From: Cliona cf. orientalis
Lineage: Eukaryota > Porifera > Demospongiae > Clionaida > Clionaidae
Reading direction: 5' to 3'
Length of the DNA: 64,000 bases
NCBI GenBank assembly: GCA_963930775.1
Contig: OZ005691.1
Span: 1,922,001-1,986,000, forward strand
Shown here: positions 32,501 to 44,550 of the stretch, piece by piece
Layout of the letters: each line of letters starts with the position of its first letter
Numbering within the stretch: position 1 is the stretch's first letter
Notes under the pieces: model-generated
What the model was told of the DNA's origin: nothing
Database searches by the model: none
What the model saw: the letters and a program-made list of their open reading frames with translations, nothing else
Made by a program: the position numbers and the translations under genes

Positions 32501-33364
32501 TGGCCTGATGCCACTGTTGGTTACTTCAGTGGAAAACATGTCATTCTATGGATAGTAGCTGCTTTAATTCTTGTCGCTGGTATTTTTTACACTGCCATCC
32601 TCTTCTCATGGCAGTGGCTCCTTTATTATCAGCACAAAAAAATTTTCAAGTGGATTATCCAAAATCAGAGACTGTGTATGTTTGTTGAACCAAATCATGC
32701 TCCCTATGCCTTCAAGCATCGATACTGGGCTGGATTATCACTGCTTGTACGTACTATTGTGTACACCATTTCCAGTGCAGATGTGTCAATCAGCGATCGT
32801 ACTGTCACTCTCCTTGCTATTGGCATTATCGTATTTCTCCTTACAATTCTGCTTTGTATTTCTAGACCGTACAAGAGCAAGCTGGTTCTGGCTCTAGAGC
32901 TGATCTGTTATGCTAACATAGTCTGCTTGTGTTTTGCTACATTCTTTGTTTCAAACAGGACAGGAAAGAGTCAAGACACGATTGCTTATATCACTGGGAC
33001 AGTGTCACTACTTTTATTCCTAGTTGTTGTGATGTATCACATAATCCTCGTAATCGCTCACCTGTTCTTTACAACTCGGCTTGGAAAAAGGATAAGAAAC
33101 AAATCAGCTCAACGTCTTCATGGTACAAAAACAGATCAAGAAATCAGTTTGGTTGGACAGGGAAAGAAAGATGATGAGCCAGTTACATATTCTGAGGTAG
33201 CCCCACCAACAGGAGAGGAAGAGACTGAATCTTTATCAGATTTGGATAACCTCACAAGCAGGACAAATGCTCTTTCAGAAAGTATCAGCTATGAAGAGAA
33301 TGAGTTGAGGCCCATAGAACACAAAGTGACAGACAGTTCTACCCCCTACTTTTTGATGAAGTAA
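29575..33364 (+). pseudogene. B5: beta-helix receptor broken by four frame lesions
   Basis: Full-length B homology from a good start (MIISSRFSMFLIHLWIG) to the B ending STPYFLMK, with four breaks relative to B2. They are a 10-nt deletion near 30457 in the beta-helix, another 10-nt deletion near 31545, an 8-nt deletion near 31680 that puts TAA after GGCTTTCAA, and a 2-nt insertion near 32329 after the third membrane segment. Otherwise identity to B2/A3 is high, and the tail keeps VTYSEV. No intron could repair these breaks, because the flanking bases do not offer splice sites removing the gaps. It is a young pseudogene or, less likely, a poor assembly of a real gene. Confidence 0.8.
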
Positions 33365-33881
33365 CACTAGATTACATACTGAGCACCAAACTCAAAGAGT
33401 TCATACCAGGTATATATGTAGTGTATAAATCAGTAGTTTCTGGTACTTATACATGGCTACATTAGTTAGTATATTCCCATATTGTGTTTTTATATATAGT
33501 TGCGTGTATATAATATTAGCCGTTCATGCTTTGATGATTTCTGAGTCTGAGACTCAGAGCAGGGATGAAGCTAGGGGGTGTGGCGCGCAACTAGATTATC
33601 TTCGTTTGGTAATGGTCGCCAGCGCACGCTACAAATTCGAGCAGCGCATGCGCAACGCTCTGAGCTATTTTTGGAAAAGTTACGTCGTCGCACAAAGTAC
33701 AAAGGGCGCTGCGCACGTGGTCCAGTTTTTCGATATTGCCCAACCAAGTTGCAATCGATCCTCGCTGCACTTTTGAGATCAAAAACAGCGGGAGCAGCAC
33801 AATCTCAAGCTAGAAGCAAGATTTAGAAGACCAGCACACGTTCTTAAGAAGCAGCAGAGACCAAGAAAGTAGAGGAAAAAA
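33365..33881. promoter_or_regulatory. B 3' flank and eIF6 promoter
   Basis: To about 33590 this is B-type 3' flank. GC content then rises toward eIF6, with the palindrome GCGCATGCGC at 33644-33653, about 230 bp upstream of the ATG, matching the animal NRF1 core. This abrupt change marks the end of the receptor cluster. Confidence 0.45.
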
Positions 33882-36301
33882 ATGGCTGTTCGCGTCCAGT
33901 TTGAGGGGAATAATGAAGTGGGGGTCTTCACGAAGCTGACCAATGCCTACTGTCTCGTGGCCATAGGAGGCTCAGCAAACTTCTACAGGTGAGACTATTA
34001 AGTACTAGTTCTCCATTAGAGAGGAGCACGCTTTATAAATAATAATTATATATAAAGCGTGTCGACATGATTTAATATGCCAAATTTTGGCATAATCATG
34101 TCGACACTCTAGCCTCGTCCCCAGGCTCTCTTGGGGGAGGGGAAAAGAGAGCCTGGTAACGACTGCATGCGCATGCGCCAAAATCTCCGTATACTATACG
34201 TGGACTACTTGATCGTATACTACCAGTCAAGCTCAAAAGTCGCCCAAGCACTCGAAAAGAATCTTGCTATCGGCTAGTGATGGTGTCTAGGAGACTTAAA
34301 TGAGGTAAATCACTCAAACGTTGGTTTTTGTCCCCTCGAAAGGCCGTTTAGCCGTGAAAACTGCCTTACCATGTTTTGCTGGTAAGGGTTCGCGCATGCG
34401 CATGCAGTCGTTACCAGGCTCTCTTTTCCCCTCCCCCAAGAGAGCCTGGGGACGAGGCTAGTCGACACTCCTACTCCTCCATCTTTTTGTACCAATCTGA
34501 TCTCTAGATCTCAAACATATAAACTTGCTGATGCAATTCCTCCACCCTTAGTAACCCAAATAAGGCCACTTCAATTTAATATTCTGTTTCTCAGGCTGGC
34601 ATCTCCCAGGATAGGGTCGGTAGGCCGGCTTGTAAATGAAATAAATTCAATTAATTATTGGGCTTGTCCTAGGTCAACAATCAAACCTCTTGTGCATGCT
34701 CAGAATGTAATTAAACCCGACCTCTGACCTCAAAGCTAACAAAAAGTTTTCGCTGAAAGTAGGGTCGGTTGGGCCCAAGAAACAGAGTATTAAGTGGCCT
34801 AATATTGTCTCTCAACATCCACAATAATTTTTCTGATTTTCAGTGTGTTTGAGGGTGAGCTGTCAGACGCCGTCCCAGTGGTCTACTCATCCATTGGAGG
34901 GTGCAGGATAGTGGGAAGACTGTGTGTAGGTGAGTGAGTGAAATCTCAGTGTCATCCAACAGTTTAAAATTATGTACAGTCGTGTAGGAGTTGGTCCTTG
35001 CATACCCACAAAGTGGAAATTGCTCTAAAACCAGTGTCGTCCAATAGCTAAATGTGTATACAGTCATGTGGAAATTGGTCCTTCCGTTCCACTACTTACC
35101 ATGTATACGGCACCCACAAAGTGGAAATTGCCAGAAAAAAATCAGCACCAATTAGACAGCATTTAATAAAGGCATACATGATTGTGTACATGTACATGTA
35201 TACAAAAGATTCTCTCACCGCTAAATTTTTTTTCACTAATCTTCTTAGGAAACAGACATGGTCTGCTAGTCCCCAACACCACGACAGATCAGGAGCTGCA
35301 GCACCTTCGTAACTCGCTCCCCGATGCCATCAAGATCCAGAGGGTGGAGGAGAAGCTCTCAGCGCTAGGAAATGTCATATCCTGTAACGACTACGTCGCC
35401 TTGGTGCACCCTGACCTCGACAAGGTACTATTGTTATTTTGTATTACTGTAAATTATTTGTGCTAGAAATTATTTCAATGATACTTGTGTGTAGGTACAA
35501 GAAGTGCAGCCCCCCCCCCCCCCCCCCCCCCCCATTTTTGACAATTTTTATTCATTCACAGGAGACGGAAGAAATTCTCTCTGACACGCTAAAAGTAGAG
35601 GTGTTCAAACAGACAGTGGCTGGCAACACGCTCGTGGGCACTTACTGCTGTTTCAGCAATAGAGGAGGACTGGTAAGCATGTCAAGTAGTTAGCGGTGTG
35701 AGACAAATTTCACAATCATTGGTAATTATATTATTCCAACTATTTCTGCTTTCACGAGTATCCTCTGTACACCAAGTATGCTCACGTACATGTTTCAGTA
35801 TGTTCTACATTATTATTATTATCGAATAGGTTCATCCGAAGACGAAAATTGAAGATCAAGATGAACTATCATCGTTGCTTCAAGTACCACTTGTGGTAAG
35901 GTTGAAGATATCAGACACACACACACTAGTAATTACCCTCCATTTCTGTATCATGTTACTTTTTCTCCCTCTCTCTCTTTCTCTCTCTCTCCCCTTCTCT
36001 CCCTCTCCCTCCGGCCGGCTAGGCTGGCACTGTGAATCGTGGTAGTGATGTCATAGGAGCTGGTATGGTTGTTAACGACTGGTGTGCCTTCTGTGGCCTC
36101 GATACGACCAGCACAGAGCTCTCAGTCATCGAGAGTGTCTTCAAACTGACCGACCAACAGCCGTCAGCTGTCACCTCAGAACTCAGAGCACCTTTAGTTG
36201 ACAGGTATGTGCAGTATTCCCCCTAATACTATATAGGTAATCAAAATAGATATTATTATAGTTTTTCTTCTCTCCCTCCTCCCCATCACAGCTTGGCATA
36301 A
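33882..36301 (+). CDS. EIF6: Translation initiation factor eIF6
   Basis: Seven exons: 33882-33988, 34844-34929, 35249-35424, 35562-35672, 35830-35895, 36023-36204, 36292-36301. All are GT-AG, phases agree, and the product is 245 aa, the same length as the human protein. It starts [19 protein letters not shown] and contains the family blocks [73 protein letters not shown] and [15 protein letters not shown]. eIF6 binds the 60S subunit at the uL14 face, prevents premature 40S joining and acts in nucleolar 60S maturation. The last exon supplies only the end of the final Ser codon, Leu, Ala and the stop. Introns 1 and 3 carry repeats. Identification is secure. Confidence 0.97.
34030..34108. repeat. 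Palindromes in eIF6 intron 1
   Basis: Two adjacent inverted repeats: GCACGCTTTATA...TATAAAGCGTG at about 34026-34063, and GTCGACATGATT...AATCATGTCGAC at 34061-34105. They abut the 353-bp element that follows. No coding capacity. Confidence 0.6.
34109..34461. mobile_element. hAT-like MITE with 8-bp target duplication
   Basis: A 353-bp element with long terminal inverted repeats. The left end is CTAGCCTCGTCCCCAGGCTC, through GGGGAAAAGAGAGCCTGG and GCATGCGCATGCGCC. The right end is its reverse complement and finishes CGAGGCTAG. It is flanked by the direct repeat TCGACACT at 34101-34108 and 34462-34469, an 8-bp duplication as hAT elements make. No coding capacity, so it is non-autonomous. The end motif recurs in shorter foldbacks elsewhere in the window. 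Confidence 0.75.
35509..35533. repeat. Poly-C tract in eIF6 intron 3
   Basis: A C homopolymer about 25 bp long, just before the branch/acceptor region of eIF6 exon 4. Length may be unreliable. Confidence 0.85.
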
Positions 36302-36642
36302 ACTGAGAAGCTAGTCAAAATTCCATTATTTTTATCATTGTTTGCATAGTCCGTGTCTCCTGTCAGATCTGTGCATGCATGTAATGATGATGTCATTATT
36401 TACTTGAATATACAATCACAAAATTAATTTGTGCCATAATTATCAATAAAAGTAAGGTAAGTTGAGGTATAAAAATTTACAGCTATGATAGTGTATGCAA
36501 AGAGCATAGACCAAGAGTACAAGTACATGTTATCTTTGTCCCCAGGCTCCCTCTGTTCCATTATCCATGATCTGATTAGTGTGACATGATACATGCAGAG
36601 TTGGGGACAAGGCTATATACCTACAAACATCACAGACTCTGC

Positions 36643-39325
36643 TCAGTCGAAGTAGTCCTCTATGTCAATATCTGGGTCCAGTAGGGACTCCCCAAATCGG
36701 CTCAGGTCCATCTGGTTTAGTATCAGGTTCTCAAACGTCTCCTGTATCGATCAGACAATAGCATTCTGTGGATTGTGACATCGTATTGCACTCACTTCAA
36801 GGTCTGTCTCTCCAATTAAAATGGCCCCCACCATTCTGCCATTTTGAAGAATCGCCTTGATGTACTCCTTACCTGTGTGCATGAAAATACAATGAGCATG
36901 AACCATTAACCATTTTAATGTTGGAATAGCTCACCTTTGGTGCACCTTAGTAGTATTTCATAGTCGTTGCCGAGGCCCTGTGCATTGTAGCGACCCAGGA
37001 GAACAACCTTAAAGCCAAAGAACTGAGTCACATGAGCAAACAGTTCAAAACAGAAATCTAGGGTGATGTCTTCACCTCCTGTAAATGTAGAACAAGATGA
37101 TTAAAATTAATTTTCTGTCAGTTGACTTTCTTGTCAAAAGTATTATACTTACTGGAGTGAGCCACCATGCAGCGACCAGCGTAGGCCCCCATCTGCCTAG
37201 CCTGAGTCCACAGTCTCATCTGGGGTGAATATACATGACAAAATTTATGAAAATATTCTGAGGATTGGACTCATAAAAAGTAAACTTTTCACAGTAATTA
37301 CATGACATTGTGTATACACACTATTGCTGATTCTACTTTTGCTCACCTGAAACCACAAGGCTGCCTGTTGTTCCTCCCACTGCACCGAGCACACGTCCCC
37401 AGCGGCGTAGACATCCCCTAGGCTAGTCCTCATCCCTGAGTCCACCGCTATCCCTCCACTGTCCTCTGCACACACCTTCAGCCCTCTCCCTCTCTCTCCC
37501 TTCCCATCTCCCTCTCCTCCTTCTCTTCCCTCCTCTCCCTCCCTTGGGTCACATTTAATCTTCACAACGTCCGAATTTGGTACCACACCAGTTGCCGATA
37601 CGACTAAGTCACAGCCGTAAGTCTTTCCATTGGTCAGCTGTACGTAGACGGGCCATTCTGATATAGTTTCAGGAGTGGTGGGGCCCGGGCAGGCTTGTAG
37701 GTGTCTGTTGGGGTGAGGGGTTTGTTCTGAAGAGTGGGTTGAGGACTTGTCGGATGTTTCGAGGTCGACGCGAGAGGGGAAGGTAGATAATGTGAGATCA
37801 CTGGTTTTGAATTCTTCCAGAGTTAGGAGTTTGGCCACTTCACACTGGTACTCCACATGAATGTGACGATATTTCTGCAATGCAAGAACTGTAGTCACAT
37901 GACTGCAATAAATGGAAATCAAAGCCACTGAAAAGTACTCACTTCATCGAATGCTTTTCCAGTCATTTTCAATTCTGAGTGCCAATCAGGACCCAATGCA
38001 CCTCCAGTTCCTACTCCCTTTGGATCATCCCCATTCCCATTTCCAGTTCCAGTTCTGGAACGTGACTCCACAGTATACTTAGTTCTCTTGAGGGGACTGA
38101 CTTCAACAATGTCATTTCCACCATCACTAGAAGCAGCTTGCTTCTCTGCAGGTTGGCCAGCCAGGTGAGGGAGAAAGAAAGTAGCAGCTCCTTCATCAAA
38201 GAAGGTGCGAGTGATGGAGCTGTCCTTGATGGCCCAAACTATCTCACAACCTCTGACCTCGTACCTACATGTACATGTACATGCATGCAGTGATGAATTG
38301 CTACTTCTGTGAAAGCTGAGAGAGACTGGGGGCTTACACTAGTTCCGTCGCTATGCCACCATTTCCCACAACCACAATCCTCCTGGAATCTACCAACTTC
38401 TTTTGAAACTCCTGCATGAGGAAACAAAAAAGACATTACTGTGTGGAGTCACTGTGCATATGTTGGATAGAACAATTTCTATCAAAACAGTAAGCTTGAT
38501 TAGAAATGCAATTACTGAATCCCTACCTGCACACTTTCTGTGTCCCTGATTCCTATCACTCTGGGGTTGTTCCTGGCAATTTTCTGCAAATTAGCAGTAA
38601 TGTAATGTAGGCATGTGTGCGTGGTAGCTCATACACCCGTAGATCTATCTGTACAATATTATACGTACAGACTTACATGTAACTTTTCTTTACCTTTGGT
38701 CTTCCTCCAGTGCAGATGCATAGCTTATCATACTTCAGCTGCCTCCCATTAGCTAGGTGTAGCAGGTGTGCCAAGGGCTCCACCAGCTCCACCAGTGTAG
38801 TCCATACCTTGACGTTGGGGCACTGCTTGGTCAGGTATGTGCTTGATTTCTCCTTCACATCAAACTGCTCCAACGATCGAGATACCTGAGGTGAGGAATA
38901 TTGATAAGAACGATGCATATCAACTAAAAGAAACTTGTAGAAGCATCATAGGATTTGCTTCTTTGACAAAAGGCAGGAAAATTACAACTGACTCATTCAG
39001 TCTACACGTATGTAATTGAATGGCATTTAATCCTCATGCCCATGATGAGGAGGGGCTAGGAACAAATTGCATAGAATTTAATACCTGTGTGAAGTTGGTG
39101 ACTGCTTTAATGAGAGGAGTACCACTGATCAGATGGATGGTGGAGGAGGGATCACATCTAGACAGCTGCATGCATGGACACATTCATATCATGCAACTCA
39201 CGTATTGATTCATATAATTTTCTGTGCATAGTATAGGGACTCACCTCCTCTGCACACGATACTCCAGCTATACCTCCTCCGATTACAGCATAGACTGATC
39301 CTGCAGTATCCACCTGTGTAGCCAT
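36643..39325 (-). CDS. PYROXD1: PYROXD1-like FAD/NAD(P) oxidoreductase
   Basis: Eleven exons on the minus strand: 39325-39245, 39165-39085, 38885-38694, 38583-38527, 38411-38338, 38264-37943, 37874-37347, 37219-37153, 37078-36935, 36872-36796, 36741-36643. The sum is 1,722 nt, 573 aa. It has an N-terminal FAD Rossmann motif ([11 protein letters not shown] at 14-24), a second nucleotide-binding motif ([13 protein letters not shown] from about 150) and the FAD-binding [13 protein letters not shown] (about 420). The C-terminus is diagnostic ([27 protein letters not shown]). PYROXD1 is a nuclear/cytoplasmic pyridine nucleotide-disulphide reductase that protects the tRNA ligase complex from oxidation in vertebrates. 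It is longer than human (500 aa), owing to low-complexity inserts: Gly/Asp-rich before residue 269 and Glu/Gly-rich near 395. Start is 165 bp from HSBP1. Confidence 0.93.
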
Positions 39326-39490
39326 CAAGACTAGCAGCTAGCAATACATGAGTATATACAGTAGTTGATCCATTGGAGGTCAAAGTTCGATGGCGCGCAT
39401 TATTTGGAGAACTTTCAGTGGGTGTGGACTGAATCTGGAGGTGTGAAGTGAAGTGTTTCTCGAGCGCTTTTTTGAATTCGTTGAGCAGCT
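39326..39490. promoter_or_regulatory. PYROXD1/HSBP1 bidirectional promoter
   Basis: Only 165 bp separate the two head-to-head start codons, so both promoters must lie here or overlap the first exons. The GGCGCGC spot near 39394 is a local GC peak. No consensus heat-shock element triplet is evident. Confidence 0.6.
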
Positions 39491-39982
39491 ATGGCCTCGG
39501 ATGGTCCAGAATCGAAAGCAGTGTCCCAAGCACCAGACCAGGATGGCGAGGGAGAGAGTTCTGAGCAACTCACCAAGTTTGTAAGTCTCAACAGGTCTTT
39601 CGAATATTAAACCAGTTGGCCACAAGACATAGGATTTGTTGATGATTAATTCTTTGTTTCATGCATACACTATATATATTTTAGGTAGAAGAACTGCTAG
39701 GAAACATGGTAAGTGAGATTGAGGAAGAGAAAAAGAGAGAGTGAGTGAAGGAGAGAGAATTTTGGATCAAATTTGCTTTGATATGTTATTATAAAGCCAC
39801 AAGCATTATTTACTTGCTGTATACCTGCCTACTTTTTTCAGCAACAAAAGTTTGAGCACATGTCAGACCAGATCATTGGTCGCCTAGACGATATGGGCAA
39901 GAGAGTGGACGACCTAGAGAAGAACATCAATGAACTGATGCAACAGGTTGACACAAGAGAGGAACCTTCCCCAAAGAAGTAG
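39491..39982 (+). CDS. HSBP1: Heat shock factor-binding protein 1
   Basis: Three exons: 39491-39580, 39685-39708, 39842-39982. The product is 84 aa, close to the usual 76. After an acidic N-terminus comes the conserved coiled coil: [12 protein letters not shown], then [19 protein letters not shown] and [17 protein letters not shown]1 is a small heptad-repeat protein. In animals it binds the trimerisation region of HSF1 and dampens the heat-shock response; it also has a role in WASH complex assembly. The eight-residue middle exon sits inside the coiled coil. Transcribed divergently from PYROXD1. Confidence 0.95.
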
Positions 39983-40343
39983 CCACACTCACACTCTCAC
40001 CCACATACACACATGCAGCATTAGTCTAAGTCTGACAAAATTTAGAACAGCCATATTGTTGTCTGAATCATGCTGTACATGTAGAAAATTAATATTATTA
40101 AAGAGTCCTATCATGCATAAAAGTAATTTTTATCATTTGCATGATCTTTTGAAGAAAATTTTATGTTCTCAATTTGCATTATAGAAAATGAAGGGTATGC
40201 ATTGTATTGCTATACATGAAATTTGTACATGGGGCAGGATATGAATATGGGGGTATTATACAGGAAAAGGAAAAAAAAATTCACAAAGACAAAAAGAACA
40301 TTTTGGACAAGATGGGTCAACTGTTGACCTACATATAGGTATC

Positions 40344-43300
40344 TTAGTTGTTCATTTCTCTCTTGCGATATTGCCTGCAAGTGGGACAAGAGAACAACAG
40401 TGGCAGAATATTGCAATAGTGTGGTGGTCTTGTATGACATTGTATGCATCCCCTTTCAGCTAAAAATCTGAGAAACAGGCCATAAAATAGACGCAAAACT
40501 ATGGATTGAAACAGCTTGAAATATTGAAATATAATATTATGGCTATGATACTATAGGTCTACAGCACCACACTGTTATACATTGTCACCATTGCTTTGGC
40601 AAGTGAGCTAGAACAACAGTGCAGGGGGGAGGATGATATGAATATAGTTAGCAGATCTCTAAATTTGTATCACTTACTCTCTCGCTTTCTTCAGCATCTC
40701 CTCCTTCCTCTGCTGAAGTGAACTGAATGTCCCTAGTCCCCCTCCTCTTACACCAGCTCCAGCTCCAACTCCCTGGTGCTCTAGAGAAGCCAAACCTGCA
40801 GGTCCACTGTTGTACCCTTGTACATGTAAATCCACTCTCCCATGGCCACTGCTTCTCCTCAACTGAGCCCCAAAGCCTTCCGTCTGTCCATTAGGCGTCG
40901 ATAAAACCACTCCAATCCTATCCTCCCCACCCACCGCCTCTGTCCTCCCATCACTACTAACAGTATCAGTAGTTGCTCCTGTGGTATCAGTTGAACTACA
41001 CAATAGTACGCTAGAATCTGAGCTTGTCCCAAGCTTATGTTCATGACGACGGTCACCATGGTGGTTATGACGATGTTTCCGTCTTCGTAGAACTAGTCCT
41101 GAGGTACAAGTAGTCTCTTCTTCCTCTAGATCTAGGGCTGAAGAGTCGCTGTGTGACTCTGTCTCCCTACTGGTGGACAGCGTTGAGGAACCTTGCTCCT
41201 CAGGGGGCGTCTCGGACGAATCCCGTGACGATGCATTCGATCCAGTAGTAGTAGTAGTGGTACCCTCTTGATCACTACTGCTACTATACAACATACTGTC
41301 CCCTTCTGTCGAGTCCCCACCATGATGTAATGATGATGCGTGTCGTGAACCAGTAAGTGGGTGTGGCTCCAATGTCATTGGCTCCTCCCCTCCTCCTGGT
41401 CCCAGTTGTTGTAGCGGGAGCGGCTGCTGTTGTGAGTTTTGTTGCTGATTTTGATTTTGTTGCTGTTGCTGAAGGCGGTGTTGCTCTGGGATGTAGATTG
41501 TGTTGTTTAGGACACGGTCGACGGTGAGAGAGACAGAGTGAGTGTCGGCTAAGTCGAGAGTGATGGCTTGCAGAGGGATGTGTGGAAACATGGAGTGCAC
41601 TTGCTGAGCCTAAGAGGGAGGGAGAAAGTGGGGGGAGAGAGAGAGAGAAAGAGAGAGAGAGGAGAGAGTATAAACTTCCTTAAAATTTGGCATGAACTTA
41701 AATCCTGATCACACTCACAGATACACATGGGATACCAATCAATGCGTGTACTTGCCAATACTTGGCACAAATTCACGTCAAATATACGGTGCAACACATA
41801 ATGATATTATAGGCATGTAAACTAATGAGTAATAATTACAGGAGCTTACCCCTCTATGAAGAGCAGCTGTATCATTGATGAGTGTATCTTCTTGGTGGAG
41901 CTCCAGGGAGAAGGTGGGTAGCCAGCTGGCTATCGATGCACCGTTGAAATGAAGGAGCCAATTTCTTGGATTTCTTCTTCGAGCTTGACCCCTCCCTCCC
42001 TCGGCAGGCTCCGCCCCCTGGCCCTGCCCATTTGCTAGGTCCTGACTGAGAGAGCGCCGACACGTGGGGCAGACCGTGTCCTGCTCCAGCCACGATCTGA
42101 GGCAACCCCTGCAATTAATATCATCATGTGCACGCACCATAATAGAGCTATTATGCAATACTCACATCATTTCGTGTGATGTATGTGTACAGTGTAGAGA
42201 TGTGAGTGCATGAGTTCATAAACCCCATAATTCCAGGTACTAATAAAGTATCACAATGCATACATGTATGTATGTACCACACAATCAAGTGATGATACAA
42301 CCTTCTATACAGGAGTCAGCATACATATTATGTGAAGCACGACCTAACCATAGTTACATGTATCTGTCTCCAGGAAATGGCAATCACATATTATTTAGTA
42401 TTATGATGTATCAATATAATAATATAATATTGTCAATACAACTACATTATGGCTGGATGATATGACTCACATGTGGAAGTGGTGTCCGCAGGGCAGCCTA
42501 CAAGCCGAGTTCATCTTCTCCCAGCAGATGGCGCAGACTTCATCGCTCATGAAGAGCTCATGGGGAGGCACCTGAGCGTACATGCTCTCCAGGGTCCGAC
42601 TCACCAGGACGTAGTTACGATGACGCTTTAGCCGGTGCTGGATCTCCTATGGGAATAAATCAAGATGCAAGAAAATTTTAATCATAAACTATTACAATGC
42701 CACATTGGTGTAATATGAGGTCAACATTGAATAATTCCCAATCAAAACGTCACTGAAAAGTTATAAATTTTGATGTGATTAAGCTACAGTACCCCCTATG
42801 TACAGGTAGCACATAATGACATATACATATACACATTATGTATGTAAGAACTTCAGCTAATGCAATAATACACATCTGGTAACATATTATGGTAGCAATA
42901 TATCATCCAAATGCACAGTGGACAGGTCCAAAGCATAACATGTACACGCATAATAACACATTACGGAAAAGTGCTGACCTGGTAGAGGAACCTGAGCTTC
43001 ATGAGCAGTATGAGGCTGGCGACGCTGAGGAACATGTTGGCCCAGAGGAGCATGTGGACGTGGTGCATGAAATCGACGCAGAGCGCGGCCAGCTCTAGCA
43101 CCAGCTCCGTGTAGTAGGTATAGGTGTTTCTGTTCTCCCAGGTCCCGTCGTGGTGCATGTCCCACAGGTGGATGATGTACCTGCACATGTATAGAGATAA
43201 TTATACAGTCATGTAAAAGTCCAGAAACCATATACTCGTACAATATCATGTATTTATATAGAGAAATAGAAGTTTAGAAACTTATGGTTTAATATAAACA

Positions 43301-44506
43301 ACCTACTCACTATACAACATGTACATGTATGTAAGGCTTTGTGTCTTTCCTCTTCTGCTAGAAGTGTTGAATTTTCTATGCAGCTTAAATTTTCATTAGA
43401 TCAGCAAACCAAGTGTTCACAAAGCTACTACTAGCACAATGTTGATGGTCTCGTGGGTCAAATCATCAATGCATACAAAGCAGAATACACACAAGCGAGG
43501 TGATTATGAGTTCATTAAGGTCAGTAGGTTCACTGCCTACATAGCAACCATAGCAGCTGTGTAAAGGATATAGTACATATGCATACCCTTATCCCCAGGC
43601 CCTCTCTCCCAGCAGCTTTTACTGACCTAATGATGGTGTGTAGTGTCCTGGCAAACAGGATGAAAACCTCAGAGAAGAGAAACGTGAAGTGGTTGAAGCC
43701 AAACTGCCACCCAACGATGGCGCAGACCATGAACAGCCCAGCACAGCAGAGGATCACCGTGGACAGGAGAATGATGATCTTGGCGTGGGAAGAGGCCGGG
43801 GTGTTGGGGGAGAAGGAGAGCTGTAGGGTGAGTGAGTGTGTATGGAGACGAAATTTATTGTTGATGAGCAGTCTCCATACATGACTGTACATGTAGTTAC
43901 CTAGCAACCAAAGGTTTTATAGGCAATTTGGCGGCTATGGGAAGGAGGTGGGTCATCATAAAGTAGGCCAATAATGAACAGAGATCAATTACCAACAAAG
44001 AATTATGTGTGTGTACGTCACCCCTCAAATGTATGGAGTTGCGCAGGTTATCTCCAAATTGAAACCAAATTATACGAATCGGATATTACCACATGTATTA
44101 AATGAAAGAGGAATTGTTTACCGTTGGAGCAAGAAATTTCATCTTTGGAGGGAGGGAGGGGGTATACAGGCACATGTACATACTATAGGAGGTGATATTC
44201 AAAATCAGCATTCAGACTCACAAATTGAAATCTGTCCTTGCAGAGCTGCTCAGTGAGCAACAGCGTGCCCAGCACAGCAAACCATACACACCAGCACAAC
44301 ATCTCCTGCATCTCTTGGACATTCATCACCCCAAACACAAAGATGAACTTGTAAAAGACAAAATTCCAGAACTTGTCTCTCATGTGTTGCTCTTCCACTC
44401 TCTGCAGAGCTCCAAATACTATGGAGTAGATGAACTTGGCCAGCAGGAAGAAACAACAGCAGAGCATGTTCAAGATGGCCTATGATAAGATGAGATGAAG
44501 TGTGGT

Positions 44507-44550
<44 letters not shown>

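Noticed and set aside
33453..33826. Frames overlapping the eIF6 promoter
   Set aside because: They span the junction of B 3' flank and a GC-rich promoter, with no homology or exon structure.
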